32,475 bases of DNA from Stenomitos rutilans HA7619-LM2. Lineage in GTDB: Bacteria > Cyanobacteriota > Cyanobacteriia > Leptolyngbyales > Leptolyngbyaceae. The notes under the pieces were generated by a model. It was not told the DNA's origin. It worked only from the letters and a program-made list of their open reading frames with translations, and did no database searches. Where the stretch lies: contig JAHHIE010000070.1 in assembly GCA_019358945.1 (NCBI GenBank), forward strand, positions 1-32,475. The letters run 5' to 3'. This document shows positions 1-8,504 of this stretch, one piece after another. Numbering within the stretch: the stretch's first letter is position 1; the number at the start of each line of letters is the position of its first letter. Both the position numbers and the translations under genes were made by a program.

Positions 1-59
1 CCATTCGGAGCTTTTCCATGCTTGTGGGTGCTAGGATGACCGCAGAGCAGACATTCCAT
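1..59 (-). CDS. IS1-like transposase, N-terminal fragment (cut by window edge)
   Basis: Reading leftwards from an ATG at 59, the first 19 codons give a peptide starting MECLLCGHPSTHKHGKAPN. A CxxC pair at residues 3-6 followed by a basic HKHGK stretch is how the zinc-finger N-termini of cyanobacterial IS1-family (InsA-like) transposases begin. The rest lies outside the window, so integrity cannot be judged. On the same strand, bases 105 to about 80 start with GGTGGGT and could be the element's left end, since IS1-family ends usually start with GGT; that part is inference. No convincing ribosome binding site is visible. Confidence 0.5.
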   Translation of the reverse strand, partial: MECLLCGHPSTHKHGKAPN

Positions 60-274
60 AATTTGTACGTAAAAGTAGCGGTCTCCCTACTTTACTCGAC
101 CCACCATTCTTTGACGCACTACCAAATAAAGATTATTGTGGCTGCTTTAATGTTTGCAATCGTCGTTAGGCTAGAGTGAATTATTCAACTTCGCAACAGA
201 AGCGCTAAAAAGACGATCGCTGCAAGTTTACTCGATACAATAAGTGGATATTTGTCAGGCGTGCCAGTTAAGTT

Positions 275-304
275 CTTAGCCAATAGCAGCTTAGCCAATA
301 GCAG
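275..304. repeat. Tandem 15-base direct repeat upstream of the pilT-like gene
   Basis: CTTAGCCAATAGCAG occurs twice in perfect tandem (275-289 and 290-304), about 65 bases before the pilT-like start. A small hairpin follows (CTAGCC 314-319 with GGCTAG 325-330). The rest of 60-369 holds the presumed IS end and a short inverted repeat around 69-95; no other gene is visible. The tandem repeat may be a slippage duplication or lie in the leader of the downstream gene. Confidence 0.75.
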
Positions 305-369
305 CAAGGTTGCCTAGCCGCTCAGGCTAGTTTACCCAGGCTTTCCTCGTTGAACTACATTGTGCCAAT

Positions 370-1614
370 GTGATGGCTCTGCATAACGAAAGACCTACCA
401 GAGAGATACCAATGTCCGGCTCACCCGCACCTCGCCCTCAAGATCAACCACTCAATGCACCGCCTCCACCGCCTCTTTCAATGGCTGCGCAGGGTCGGCA
501 AAAGGAGACTAGCTCCATTGAGCAAATGGTTCGTGATGCTCACGCCAGACAGGCTTCTGACATTCATATTCGGATTGGCGAGTTGCCAAGATTTCGCATT
601 CGTGGGCAAATGGTACAGCCACGCGATCAGCTCAAAGTGACGCCTGACCTGTTTGAGCAGTACCTGGCGGAAATTCTTTCACCCAAACAGCGAGAGGAAT
701 TTGAGCAGCATAAAGAACTGGATACAGCCATTTTCTATCCAGGCTTTTTGCGTTGCCGGGTGAACTGTTTTGAGACCTTGACGGGCGGCGCGATCGTGCT
801 CCGACTCATCTCGCTAGAAGTGCCGTCGATTAATGGCTTGGGGTTACCCGAAGTTCTCAAGCATTTAGTCAGTCAACCACAGGGTTTAATTCTGATTACC
901 GGCCCAACAGGCTCTGGTAAATCAACGACGCTGGCAGCCATGTTGCGGCAGCTTAATGAAAGCATGACACGACATGTGGTAACGATCGAAGACCCTATTG
1001 AGTATGTCCATCCCTCCCAAAAGTGTTTGATCAGCCAACGGGAAGTCGGGTTACATACCCATGAATTTCACCAGGCGTTACGAGCCGTGCTGCGGGAAGA
1101 TCCAGATGTCATCCTGATTGGGGAGATGCGCGATCGGACAACGGTCGATACAGCGCTCAAAGCCGCTCAAACAGGGCATTTAGTGTTAGGAACCTTGCAC
1201 ACTCGCAGTGCGATTAACACCCTTAACCGCTTGCTTAACATTTACAACCCAGATGAACAGCCAGCCATGCGGGTACAGATTACAGAATCACTGGTGTCGA
1301 TCGTCGCACAGCAGTTGATCCCCACCACAGACGGACGACGCACGGCTGTTCACGAAATTCTAATCAACACCCCCGCGATGCAGGATTACCTGCTGAAAGG
1401 GCAAGAAACAGAAGCCTTCCAGCTTATGGAAACGGATACCAATCAGGGTATGCAGGTGATGAACCAGGCGTTATGTGATCTGGTGCTGCTCGGCAAGATT
1501 AGCCCAGATGATGCCGTGAGAGCCTCTCCCGATGCTGGGGATCTGCGTCGGAGAGTGCGGAATGAGGGCTTTGACCCAGCGCGATCGTCCAACCGTGAAT
1601 TTAACCATGCTTAA
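370..1614 (+). CDS. PilT-family type IV pilus ATPase (PilT2-like)
   Basis: Hexameric ATPase of the PilT/GspE superfamily that works at the cytoplasmic base of type IV pili. Visible motifs: Walker A GPTGSGKST (residues 178-186), the Asp box around TIEDPIEY (205-212), Walker B with IGEMRD (244-255) and the His box TGHLVLGTLHT (268-278). The first 45 residues form a proline-rich extension absent from short PilT proteins. The 414-residue length and lack of an adjacent pilC or pilB suggest the second cyanobacterial paralogue (PilT2, linked to phototaxis in Synechocystis) rather than PilT1; this is inference. The C-terminal segment that reads AIRNLIRE in classical retraction ATPases is here AMQDYLLKG. 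The start is uncertain: GTG 370, ATG 373 or ATG 412, none with a strong ribosome binding site. A terminator follows. Confidence 0.9.
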   Translation: MMALHNERPTREIPMSGSPAPRPQDQPLNAPPPPPLSMAAQGRQKETSSIEQMVRDAHARQASDIHIRIGELPRFRIRGQMVQPRDQLKVTPDLFEQYLAEILSPKQREEFEQHKELDTAIFYPGFLRCRVNCFETLTGGAIVLRLISLEVPSINGLGLPEVLKHLVSQPQGLILITGPTGSGKSTTLAAMLRQLNESMTRHVVTIEDPIEYVHPSQKCLISQREVGLHTHEFHQALRAVLREDPDVILIGEMRDRTTVDTALKAAQTGHLVLGTLHTRSAINTLNRLLNIYNPDEQPAMRVQITESLVSIVAQQLIPTTDGRRTAVHEILINTPAMQDYLLKGQETEAFQLMETDTNQGMQVMNQALCDLVLLGKISPDDAVRASPDAGDLRRRVRNEGFDPARSSNREFNHA

Positions 1615-1632
1615 GCAATAGTAATGCTTCAA

Positions 1633-1675
1633 CCAAAAGGCTCAGGAGGATGTACCCCTGAGCTTTTTGGTTTTT
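1633..1675 (+). terminator. Intrinsic terminator after the pilT-like gene
   Basis: A 14-base stem (CCAAAAGGCTCAGG at 1633-1646 against CCTGAGCTTTTTGG at 1657-1670, one wobble pair) closes a 10-base loop and is followed by TTTTT. It lies 18 bases after the pilT-like stop codon. Confidence 0.88.
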
Positions 1676-1691
1676 GTTAGATCTTGGTAGG

Positions 1692-1722
1692 AGTAGGGGC
1701 AAGGCATTGCCTTGCCCCTACT
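1692..1722. repeat. Perfect interspersed palindrome at the 3' end of typA
   Basis: Arms AGTAGGGGCAAGGCA (1692-1706) and TGCCTTGCCCCTACT (1708-1722) are perfect inverted copies around one base. GTAGGGGCA...TGCCCCTAC palindromes are a common dispersed intergenic repeat in cyanobacteria. The right arm overlaps the typA stop codon (1718-1720), so it may also form an mRNA 3' hairpin, although no T run follows on the minus strand. Confidence 0.8.
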
Positions 1723-3517
1723 TTCTCCCTGCCATTTTCTTCGCTTTATCGACCTTCCGTAAGCGAATGGACTGCGGTGTGATTTCGAGCAGTTCATCAG
1801 AACCGATGTATTCCAGAGCGCGTTCCAGGCTCATGTCAACCGGGGCTTGCAGTTGCACTAGCTCTTCACCGCCAGAGGCGCGATGGTTGGTCAACTGCTT
1901 GCTCTTACAGATGTTGAGTTCTAGATCCTGTCCACGGTTGTGTTCGCCCACAATCATGCCTTTATAAACGCGCGTGCCAGGGGTGATAAAGAAGACACCC
2001 CGGTCTTCGGCATTTTGCATGGCATAATACGTAGCCACCCCTTCCTCGAAGGAGATCAGTACACCATTACGGCGCATTTCGATCTCGCCGCTAATGGTGC
2101 GGTATTCCAGGAAGCTGTGGTTCATGATGCCAGCCCCACGAGTCAGACGCATAAATTCGCCCCGGAAGCCAATCAAACCACGTGCGGGAACCACAAATTC
2201 CAACTGCGTTCGACCAGCTACGCCAACCTGCATATCCTGCATTTCGCCTTTGCGCTGACCCAGCCGCTCAATACAGCTACCAACGGCTTCTTCGGGGACA
2301 TCTAAGACCAGCGTTTCAAACGGTTCGCAGGGCTGTCCGTTGACTTCGCGGTAGATGACCTGTGGCTGCGACACCTGAAACTCGTAGCCTTCTCGACGCA
2401 TGGTTTCGATCAAAATGCCCAGATGAAGTTCACCCCGTCCTGAGACGAGGAACTTATCGGGCGAGTCGGTTTCTTCGACGCGCAGGGCGACGTTCGTTTC
2501 CAGTTCGCGGAAGAGGCGATCGCGCACTTGACGAGAGGTAACCAGCTTGCCTTCCTGTCCTGCAAACGGTGAATCATTTACCTGGAAGGTCATCTGCAAA
2601 GTAGGTTCATCTACTTTAATCAACGGTAGCGCTTGGGGATCGTTAGGGTCGGTAATCGTTTCGCCAATGTTGGCACTAGCGAAACCTGCGACTGCCACCA
2701 GGTTTCCTGCGGACGCGGATTCGATGTCGATGCGCTTTAGCCCCTCAAAGCCCATGAGCTTTGTGACTTTGGTTTTGACGATCGCACCGCTCTCGGTAAT
2801 GAGCGCGGCTTGCTGACCTGCACGAATGGTGCCGTTGTGAATTTTGCCGATGACAATCCGACCGAGGTAATCGGAATAGTCGAGTGTCGTGACCTGTAAC
2901 TGCAACGGCTTTTCGGAATCACCAACGGGGGGTGGAACATGACGCAAGAACGCATCAAACAGCGGCTTCATATCCACCGACTCGTCTTCAAGCTTTTCTT
3001 TGGCAAAGCCTGCCATACCAGACGCGAACAGATAGGGGAACTCGCACTGATCATCGTCGGCACCGAGTTCCAGGAAGAGATCCAGCACTTTATCCACGGC
3101 AGTGTGGGGATTGGCTCGTTCTCGATCGATCTTGTTTACCAGCACGATCGGGCGCAAGCCTTTCTCTAACGCTTTCTTCAGCACAAAGCGTGTCTGAGGC
3201 ATGGGGCCTTCATTGGCATCCACAATCAGCAAGCAGCCATCCACCATGCCCAGCACTCGTTCAACTTCACCACCGAAGTCTGCGTGTCCAGGTGTATCCA
3301 CAATATTGATCAGCGTATCTTTGTAGCGTACCGCTGTGTTCTTCGAGAGGATGGTGATACCCCGCTCCCGCTCCAGATCGTTGGAGTCCATCACGCAGTC
3401 TGGAACCTCTTCTCCTTCACGGAAGGTACCTGCCTGCTTTAACAGAGCATCCACAAGGGTGGTTTTGCCGTGGTCAACGTGAGCAATAATCGCAACGTTG
3501 CGAATAGGAAGAGTCAT
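1718..3517 (-). CDS. typA: Ribosome-associated translational GTPase TypA/BipA
   Basis: EF-G-like GTPase that binds the 70S ribosome and supports ribosome assembly and stress or low-temperature adaptation. The N-terminus carries G1 AHVDHGKTT (residues 12-20), the switch region [13 protein letters not shown] (around 50-63), G3 [15 protein letters not shown] and G4 NKID (128-131). Domain II, the EF-G-like domains III and V ([12 protein letters not shown] region) and the BipA-specific C-terminus ([20 protein letters not shown] region) follow. At 599 residues it is full length. It is a single gene, convergent with the pilT-like gene, and no strong Shine-Dalgarno is seen before its ATG. Confidence 0.97.
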   Translation of the reverse strand: MTLPIRNVAIIAHVDHGKTTLVDALLKQAGTFREGEEVPDCVMDSNDLERERGITILSKNTAVRYKDTLINIVDTPGHADFGGEVERVLGMVDGCLLIVDANEGPMPQTRFVLKKALEKGLRPIVLVNKIDRERANPHTAVDKVLDLFLELGADDDQCEFPYLFASGMAGFAKEKLEDESVDMKPLFDAFLRHVPPPVGDSEKPLQLQVTTLDYSDYLGRIVIGKIHNGTIRAGQQAALITESGAIVKTKVTKLMGFEGLKRIDIESASAGNLVAVAGFASANIGETITDPNDPQALPLIKVDEPTLQMTFQVNDSPFAGQEGKLVTSRQVRDRLFRELETNVALRVEETDSPDKFLVSGRGELHLGILIETMRREGYEFQVSQPQVIYREVNGQPCEPFETLVLDVPEEAVGSCIERLGQRKGEMQDMQVGVAGRTQLEFVVPARGLIGFRGEFMRLTRGAGIMNHSFLEYRTISGEIEMRRNGVLISFEEGVATYYAMQNAEDRGVFFITPGTRVYKGMIVGEHNRGQDLELNICKSKQLTNHRASGGEELVQLQAPVDMSLERALEYIGSDELLEITPQSIRLRKVDKAKKMAGRK

Positions 3518-3767
3518 AACGGGTTCCGGTGAGATTGGAATGGGAAAGGGAGAGTGGGCAAAAGACTCTAGACGAGCCGTAAAAATGGGATAGAGACGCT
3601 AAGACTATCCACAGTCCAGCAAGGACTGCCTGAAGGTGTAAGCTACTGATTCTTCAGAAAGTTTTCCCAAAAAATTTCTGTATCTTCTGGTAAAGAAGCC
3701 TTAACAATTCTATCTTAGCTGGTAGCAAGGCAAAGAAGTTTAAGAAAGAGGTCTGTGAACGCTGTTT

Positions 3768-4610
3768 TTAAAGCGCCTCTGGGTTGATCCCCTGCGATCG
3801 CAAATACTCCGCCAATTTTTCCGCCCGTTGGCGTTCTTGCTCAGCTCTTTGGCTTTCCTGTTCAGCTCTTTGGCGTTCTTGCTCAGCTCTTTGGCTTTCC
3901 TGTTCAGCTCTTTGGCGTTCTTGCTCCACTTGCTCCACTGCCCAAGGTAGAAGGTTTCCGGTTTCATCCCACCAGCGTAGCCAGTAGCCGATGCGTTCTT
4001 CCTTTGTCCCTTGCCAAATACCCAGAAACAGCCCCATATCTGCCAGCCAAAAGCGGTTTTCTGTCGTTGGGGTTTGCAACTCGTACCGTTCTTCTATTAA
4101 CTGATACACTTCCAGCAAGCCACCCGCTGGCTCAAAGATTACATAAACCGGAATTTTTAGAATCTGCTCGTAGAAAAACCATTTACCGGGTGGAAAGGTG
4201 CGTTTCACCGAATATTCGCCACCCTCTTTGTGAGACAAAAACTCCATCACAACAAGGGGTACGTCGCCTTGCAGTGTGGGCGTGTAGCTTCTGCGATCGA
4301 CTGCTGGCGTTTGCACAGACGGCACGTACACCCAATCGGGCGCTTTGATGATTAACTCATCATTAACAGTGGCGCAGAGTCCAAAATTAGAAGCAATCAG
4401 CATCTCTGGTTGAATAAAGCCAACCAGTTCCAAAGATTCGCGGAGTGCACCCGCAAGGAGAGGTTGACCAGTATTCTCCACGGGTTCGTCGTCTAAGGGT
4501 ACATCGTCAGGCAAAGGTTCCCAGGTAATGACCAGAGGCGGGGCGGTCTTACCAACAGGCGTCTGTACAACTGGCGTTTGTGCAGCGGGCGAACTTGGAG
4601 TTGGAACCAT
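3768..4610 (-). CDS. Uma2-family (DUF820) endonuclease-like protein with coiled-coil tail
   Basis: The core (residues about 60-225) matches the Uma2 family, a PD-(D/E)xK nuclease-fold family greatly expanded in cyanobacteria and of unproven function. An Asp in APDWVYVPS, a Glu in VVMEFLS and the segment YVIFEPAGGLLEVYQL are the family landmarks. The first 40 residues are rich in Pro and Ala. After the core come five heptads alternating EQERQRA and EQESQRA, ending in EKLAEYLRSQGINPEAL, a common tail in this family. The heptads are encoded by nearly identical 21-base tandem repeats (about 3832-3920), so copy number may vary by slippage without changing frame. It stands alone between typA and a divergently transcribed membrane protein. 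Confidence 0.85.
   Translation of the reverse strand: MVPTPSSPAAQTPVVQTPVGKTAPPLVITWEPLPDDVPLDDEPVENTGQPLLAGALRESLELVGFIQPEMLIASNFGLCATVNDELIIKAPDWVYVPSVQTPAVDRRSYTPTLQGDVPLVVMEFLSHKEGGEYSVKRTFPPGKWFFYEQILKIPVYVIFEPAGGLLEVYQLIEERYELQTPTTENRFWLADMGLFLGIWQGTKEERIGYWLRWWDETGNLLPWAVEQVEQERQRAEQESQRAEQERQRAEQESQRAEQERQRAEKLAEYLRSQGINPEAL
3832..3920 (-). repeat. 21-base tandem repeats encoding coiled-coil heptads
   Basis: Two 21-base variants alternate (42-base super-unit), differing in the bases that switch Arg to Ser in the heptad. Because the unit is a multiple of three, gain or loss of units would lengthen or shorten the coiled coil of the Uma2-family protein without a frameshift. Confidence 0.85.
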
Positions 4611-4680
4611 AGCCTGACCAAGCGCAACGGGAATACTTCAATTTTAGCTGGGATAGATTGGAGGTGCGGAGTGAGAAAAC

Positions 4681-5187
4681 GTGATACGCAAGCCAGGAAT
4701 GCATAAAGACAAACCTATTCACGGTATGCGAACAAGAAACGGCACCCTTTTTTGGCGCATTTGGAGAGTTGGGTTGCCGTTAGGACTGTTGGCAGTGAGT
4801 CTGCTTCTTTGCTGGTGGTCGGTAACCCAAAGTGCTTCTATAGAGGGTCTAGTTTTAATACTATTAATTTCCTCTTGGAAAACCTTGAAGTTCTTTGGAA
4901 CGGCTTCTGCCATAATCGGACTGACGATTGGCACGCTCGCTACCATCACAAAACGCTCTCTTTACAAGGGAGTGCTAGTTGGTTTGGAGATCTTTCTAAA
5001 CTCTCTTAGCGGCATCTTCACTGGAGCTGCAACAGGCTCTCTAGTCATCGGTGCGGGGACAGATGAAAATACAATCTTTGCATTATCGTTTGTTTTATTC
5101 TGCTGCTTTGTTGGCTTGATTATTGGCACAGTTTGGCAAATGATCGGCTGGGTATTGTATCAAGGTTTGCGGAAAAGCCAGGTTTAA
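4681..5187 (+). CDS. Small integral membrane protein, unknown function
   Basis: I do not recognise the family. The 168-residue product has a polar N-terminus (about 28 residues) and four hydrophobic segments: about 32-48, 55-82 (rich in Ile and Thr), 95-122 and 130-160, so a four-helix membrane protein is likely. Glycine-rich turns (GAATGSLVIGAGTDE region) separate helices 3 and 4. The GTG at 4681 has a plausible GGAG about 9 bases upstream; ATG 4699 is the alternative. Its 3' end overlaps the 3' end of the convergent methylase gene by 68 bases, so the two may interfere by antisense pairing. Confidence 0.65.
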   Translation: MIRKPGMHKDKPIHGMRTRNGTLFWRIWRVGLPLGLLAVSLLLCWWSVTQSASIEGLVLILLISSWKTLKFFGTASAIIGLTIGTLATITKRSLYKGVLVGLEIFLNSLSGIFTGAATGSLVIGAGTDENTIFALSFVLFCCFVGLIIGTVWQMIGWVLYQGLRKSQV

Positions 5188-6013
5188 TTAAGAGTGCTTC
5201 TTCGATCGCTCCACGCAATGCTTCTCTCGATCCAACATGATAGAAATGTTGACAGATGTGCATTTCTAAATCTGACCAACATGCTTGAATATGGCTGTTT
5301 TGGCGATGCTGGTTTTCGAGCCACATGGACACGGCAAAACCACAGGGAAGTTGTTTTGTGACAGTCGCTAATCTTTCTGCTTCTGCCAAATTCCAGGCAT
5401 TGTAGTAATCGGTGTGGCGACCAATGTAGGGCGGATCAAGATAGACGAAATCATCTGGTTGCGCTTTGATTAGCGTTTCTTGCCAATTTGCAACTCGAAA
5501 TTCCCAATCGTTGCCTGCCATTTGCTTGGCAACCCAATCAACCTGATTCGCGATTTTGGTGATGTAGCTTTGGGCAAAGCGTTGAGGCTTATGACAAAAA
5601 GGGACATTAAAGCCACCTTTACTGTTGAATCGCATAAGCCCATTGAAGCAGGCACGATTAAGAAACAGAAAATCTAGAGGGGAAGAGAATTGGTTAAAGC
5701 GATCGCGCACTTCATAATAATGATCAGCTCCATTCTTGAGCAGTCGATCGCCCTGTTCCTTCAAAAAATTACTGACGATCGAGCGATTAATTCCACCTTT
5801 CTGAATGCTTTGATAAAAGGCAATAATATGCTGATTGGTATCGGTTAAAAGGGCGCGTTTCGGTGCCAGATTAAACACTACAACGCCCGATCCTAAAAAG
5901 GGTTCAATCCAACGAGCGTGTTCTTGCTCAGTCCATTGAATGTGACTCAAAATAAACGGAACAAGCTTCGTTTTAATGCCCTGACATTTGATCGGCGGAA
6001 CTTTGACATGCAT
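5120..6013 (-). CDS. D12-class DNA adenine (N6) methyltransferase, orphan
   Basis: Transfers a methyl group from S-adenosylmethionine to adenine N6 in a specific DNA site. With the start at ATG 6013 (297 residues) the protein opens with the D12 motif PPIKCQGIKTKL, then the SAM-binding EPFLGSGV (37-44), the target-recognition helper around FLNRACFNGLMRFN (117-130) and the catalytic DPPY (193-196). An upstream in-frame extension reaches 6280 but runs across hisIE and does not look conserved, so I place the start at 6013. There is no cognate restriction enzyme beside it, so it is probably a solitary methylase. Cyanobacterial Dam-like orphans methylate GATC, which lies inside HIP1; its specificity here is not readable from sequence. 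Confidence 0.88.
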   Translation of the reverse strand: MHVKVPPIKCQGIKTKLVPFILSHIQWTEQEHARWIEPFLGSGVVVFNLAPKRALLTDTNQHIIAFYQSIQKGGINRSIVSNFLKEQGDRLLKNGADHYYEVRDRFNQFSSPLDFLFLNRACFNGLMRFNSKGGFNVPFCHKPQRFAQSYITKIANQVDWVAKQMAGNDWEFRVANWQETLIKAQPDDFVYLDPPYIGRHTDYYNAWNLAEAERLATVTKQLPCGFAVSMWLENQHRQNSHIQACWSDLEMHICQHFYHVGSREALRGAIEEALLIKPGFSANLDTIPSRSFAKLCQ

Positions 6014-6075
6014 AATGGGGAAAGCGTCCGACAGTCGGTAAGATGAAGACACCGACTTTAGGAGCGTTTGGGACA

Positions 6076-6708
6076 ATGGCTTTACAGCACGCGATTCCGG
6101 TAGAAGTGATCCGTTACGACGATCGCGGGTTGGTTCCGGCCATTGTACAGGATTACCTAGATGGCACCGTGTTAATGATGGCGTGGATGAACCAGGACTC
6201 ACTGCAAAAAACGCTGGATACAGGCGAAACGTGGTTTTGGAGTCGATCGCGTCAGAAACTCTGGCACAAGGGCGCGACATCAGGACATCTCCAGAGAGTC
6301 CACTCCGTCCGCTACGACTGCGATAGCGATGCGTTGTTGATTGGAGTCGAGCAGATGGGCGAGATCGCTTGCCACACCGGAGAGCGGAGTTGCTTTCATC
6401 GCGTTAACGGTTCGGTAACGCCACCACCAGCGGATATGCTGTCACAGGTGTTTGAGGTGATCTGCGATCGCCGGGATCATCCCTCCGAAAGCTCTTACAC
6501 GTCCAAGCTGCTGGCAGATGGCGACAACAAAATTCTCAAAAAAATAGGGGAAGAAACCGCTGAAGTGGTGATGGCGTGCAAGGATGACGACCCAGACGCG
6601 ATCGTGGGTGAAGTGGCTGACCTGTTCTATCATACCCTTGTAGCCTTGGCACATCACAACGTTGACCTGAAAGCGGTCTATCGCAAGCTACAAGAACGAC
6701 GACGGTGA
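6076..6708 (+). CDS. hisIE: Bifunctional phosphoribosyl-AMP cyclohydrolase / phosphoribosyl-ATP pyrophosphatase
   Basis: Catalyses steps 2 and 3 of histidine biosynthesis in the cytoplasm. The HisI half shows [15 protein letters not shown], the [14 protein letters not shown] block and the metal-binding [13 protein letters not shown]. The HisE half (last 85 residues) shows the pyrophosphohydrolase pattern [16 protein letters not shown] and [16 protein letters not shown] chose ATG 6076 because the protein then begins [15 protein letters not shown] like other cyanobacterial HisIE and an AGGAG lies 11 bases upstream; the in-frame ATG at 6043 is the alternative (221 residues). It is divergent from the methylase gene and is not in a his operon, as usual in cyanobacteria. 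Confidence 0.95.
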   Translation: MALQHAIPVEVIRYDDRGLVPAIVQDYLDGTVLMMAWMNQDSLQKTLDTGETWFWSRSRQKLWHKGATSGHLQRVHSVRYDCDSDALLIGVEQMGEIACHTGERSCFHRVNGSVTPPPADMLSQVFEVICDRRDHPSESSYTSKLLADGDNKILKKIGEETAEVVMACKDDDPDAIVGEVADLFYHTLVALAHHNVDLKAVYRKLQERRR

Positions 6709-6761
6709 GAAGGTTGTAGACGAAGACAAGCAGTTAAAATGAAGTGAGTTCTCAGGTTGCT

Positions 6762-7040
6762 ATGAGGCGATCGATTAGACCGCATTGAACTTGCTCTCGA
6801 CCAGCTACGGCAGCGGCAAGAGACAAGCCAACAACAGCTTGATGAACTACGGCAGCGGCAAGAAGAAACCCAGTCGCAACTGACTAGACAAATTCCAGTG
6901 ATGGCAGAATTACGCACGTCTACAACAGACTTGCGATCGTCTGTTGTAGCACTCTTACAAGTGGCTACGATTCATCAGCAGAATTTGAGCGCTTGATTGC
7001 GGAGTTTCAACGCCATCGTAGCGATGGGCATGGCGCTTAA
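6762..7040 (+). pseudogene. Frameshifted small coiled-coil protein
   Basis: ATG 6762 runs into a stop after 8 codons. In the next frame (from 6766) a coherent peptide begins GDRLDRIELALDQLRQRQ and continues through Gln-rich heptads (two near-copies of LRQRQE) to IHQQN, then stops at 6994-6996. Shifting frame once more near 6984 continues it as FERLIAEFQRHRSDGHGA with a stop at 7038-7040. That ending is typical of small cyanobacterial coiled-coil proteins I have seen in this family. Two single-base shifts would restore about 92 residues: one just after the ATG and one in the AATTTG run. It is either a decayed gene or carries sequencing errors. The function of the intact family is unknown. Confidence 0.65.
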
Positions 7041-7065
7041 TTGTGCTGTGCAACGCTGCTGAAGG

Positions 7066-8346
7066 TTAACGCATTGATTTCTTAGACAAGAGCAGTGAAG
7101 CTTGTGGTGGATGTCGCTTTATCATGCGATCGAGCCGTTGCAGAATTAGCATGGCGATCGTCACGCTCAGCGCCAGTCCAAGCCACAAGCCGTGAGCCAC
7201 AGATACAGACTGATCCAGCGCCCAACCGCCCAATGGTGGGCCAATAAACGAGCCGATCGCCCAACACTGCGAATTGACTGCCAAATACACGCCCCGCAAC
7301 GACTCTGGAGCCATTTCAACGGTAATAGATGAGGCTGATGGCATATAGGTAACGGTTGCTAGTGCCAAAACGCCCAACGCCAAAATCGCCCAAAGTAAAT
7401 GACTTGACGAGACAACGCCTGTCACCCAGACCAGCAGAAAGCCGACGCCCCACAGGGCAGCAGAAAGGATTAACCCCCAGGCGCGGCTAAAGCGATTAAG
7501 CAGTCGTGCGGCTGGCAATTGACAGAGGACGGATACCACCATATGCCAGGTAAATAGAGCGCTCAGTGTGGGTGGCGAGAAGCCTTTTGGCAAGTTAGCC
7601 AAAAAATTTGTAAAGTACAGCGGCATGGTGCTGTTGATCTGCACCAGATACGTCGTGAACAGGACATTGGCAACCACATAGGTGAGTAAGCGTCGATCGC
7701 GCAACGCTTGTTGCCAACCACTCACCGCTTTGTGGCTCACAGTAGATTGATTCGATTCGGCGATCGCCCAGTAAACGACGGCAAACAGCACCAAAAACGA
7801 AACAGCATCCACCACAAAGAGCGCCCGATAGGCACCCGTACCTACCAGCAACCCACCCAGAACAACCCCCAGCCCTAATCCAAGGCTGTCACAAAGGCGC
7901 GTTAAGGCAAAGGCTTCATTCCGTTGGGCCGATGTCGTTAGATCAGCCACCATCGCTTCATTGGCAGGCCAATACAGTCCAATGCTCAGGCCCATCATCA
8001 AATTGCCCGCTACGAACACAAGAAAATTGTGAGAAATGGCAAGGATTAAGGATGCTATCGCCGAGACGATCGCCGATAGCAGCAGCGTCCGTCGTCGTCC
8101 CCAAAACTGTGAATCAGCAAACGAGCCACCCAACAAGCGACCGACAACACCCGAAATGGCTGCACTGCCCAAACCCAGGCCGACTTGCGTGGCTGACAAG
8201 CCAACCTGATTCACAAAAAAGATTGGGGCATAAAAAAGCGTAAACCCTGAACCTGTTTGAGAGAGCAGCCGTCCGGCTGCAAGCACCCACACTTGATAAT
8301 TCAGATCAGGTAGCCACGAGAACAAGCGAGACTTGCGGGAAGGCAT
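7066..8346 (-). CDS. Major facilitator superfamily transporter
   Basis: About 426 residues with twelve predicted hydrophobic segments in two six-helix halves, so a complete inner-membrane MFS permease. After the second helix comes the loop GRLLGGSFADSQFWGRRRTLL, a form of the MFS motif A (G-x3-D-x2-GRR). The long central loop (SNQSTVSHKAVSGWQQALRD region) splits the halves. Substrate is not predictable; a drug or metabolite exporter of the DHA1 type is plausible. I chose ATG 8346 (MPSRKSRLFSW) over ATG 8370 because the eight extra residues look unlike a transporter N-terminus and a GGTG lies 9 bases before 8346. It is divergent from the hydrolase gene. Confidence 0.88.
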   Translation of the reverse strand: MPSRKSRLFSWLPDLNYQVWVLAAGRLLSQTGSGFTLFYAPIFFVNQVGLSATQVGLGLGSAAISGVVGRLLGGSFADSQFWGRRRTLLLSAIVSAIASLILAISHNFLVFVAGNLMMGLSIGLYWPANEAMVADLTTSAQRNEAFALTRLCDSLGLGLGVVLGGLLVGTGAYRALFVVDAVSFLVLFAVVYWAIAESNQSTVSHKAVSGWQQALRDRRLLTYVVANVLFTTYLVQINSTMPLYFTNFLANLPKGFSPPTLSALFTWHMVVSVLCQLPAARLLNRFSRAWGLILSAALWGVGFLLVWVTGVVSSSHLLWAILALGVLALATVTYMPSASSITVEMAPESLRGVYLAVNSQCWAIGSFIGPPLGGWALDQSVSVAHGLWLGLALSVTIAMLILQRLDRMIKRHPPQASLLLSKKSMR

Positions 8347-8504
8347 GAAGCTGCACCTTAGACAATGCACGTTAAACCTTCAGTTTGCCTGAGTTCCCTG
8401 TCTAAAAACCAATTTTCCGCAAATGCTGCTTGCATCTCACGGTTTTAAAGCAACGAGCGCGGTACTGTAGCAACTAGTCGATCTCTACAGCTAAACCACT
8501 TCCA

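Noticed and set aside
3832-3920. Possible CRISPR array because of regularly spaced repeats
   Set aside because: Units are contiguous 21-base coding repeats without spacers.
3740-3967. Alternative minus-strand frame with KAKELSKNAKELN repeats
   Set aside because: It is the 21-base tandem repeat of the Uma2-family gene read in another frame.
6014-6280. N-terminal extension of the methylase gene to 6280
   Set aside because: The extra 89 residues run antisense through hisIE, and the D12 family's conserved start (PPIKCQGIKTK) begins right after ATG 6013.
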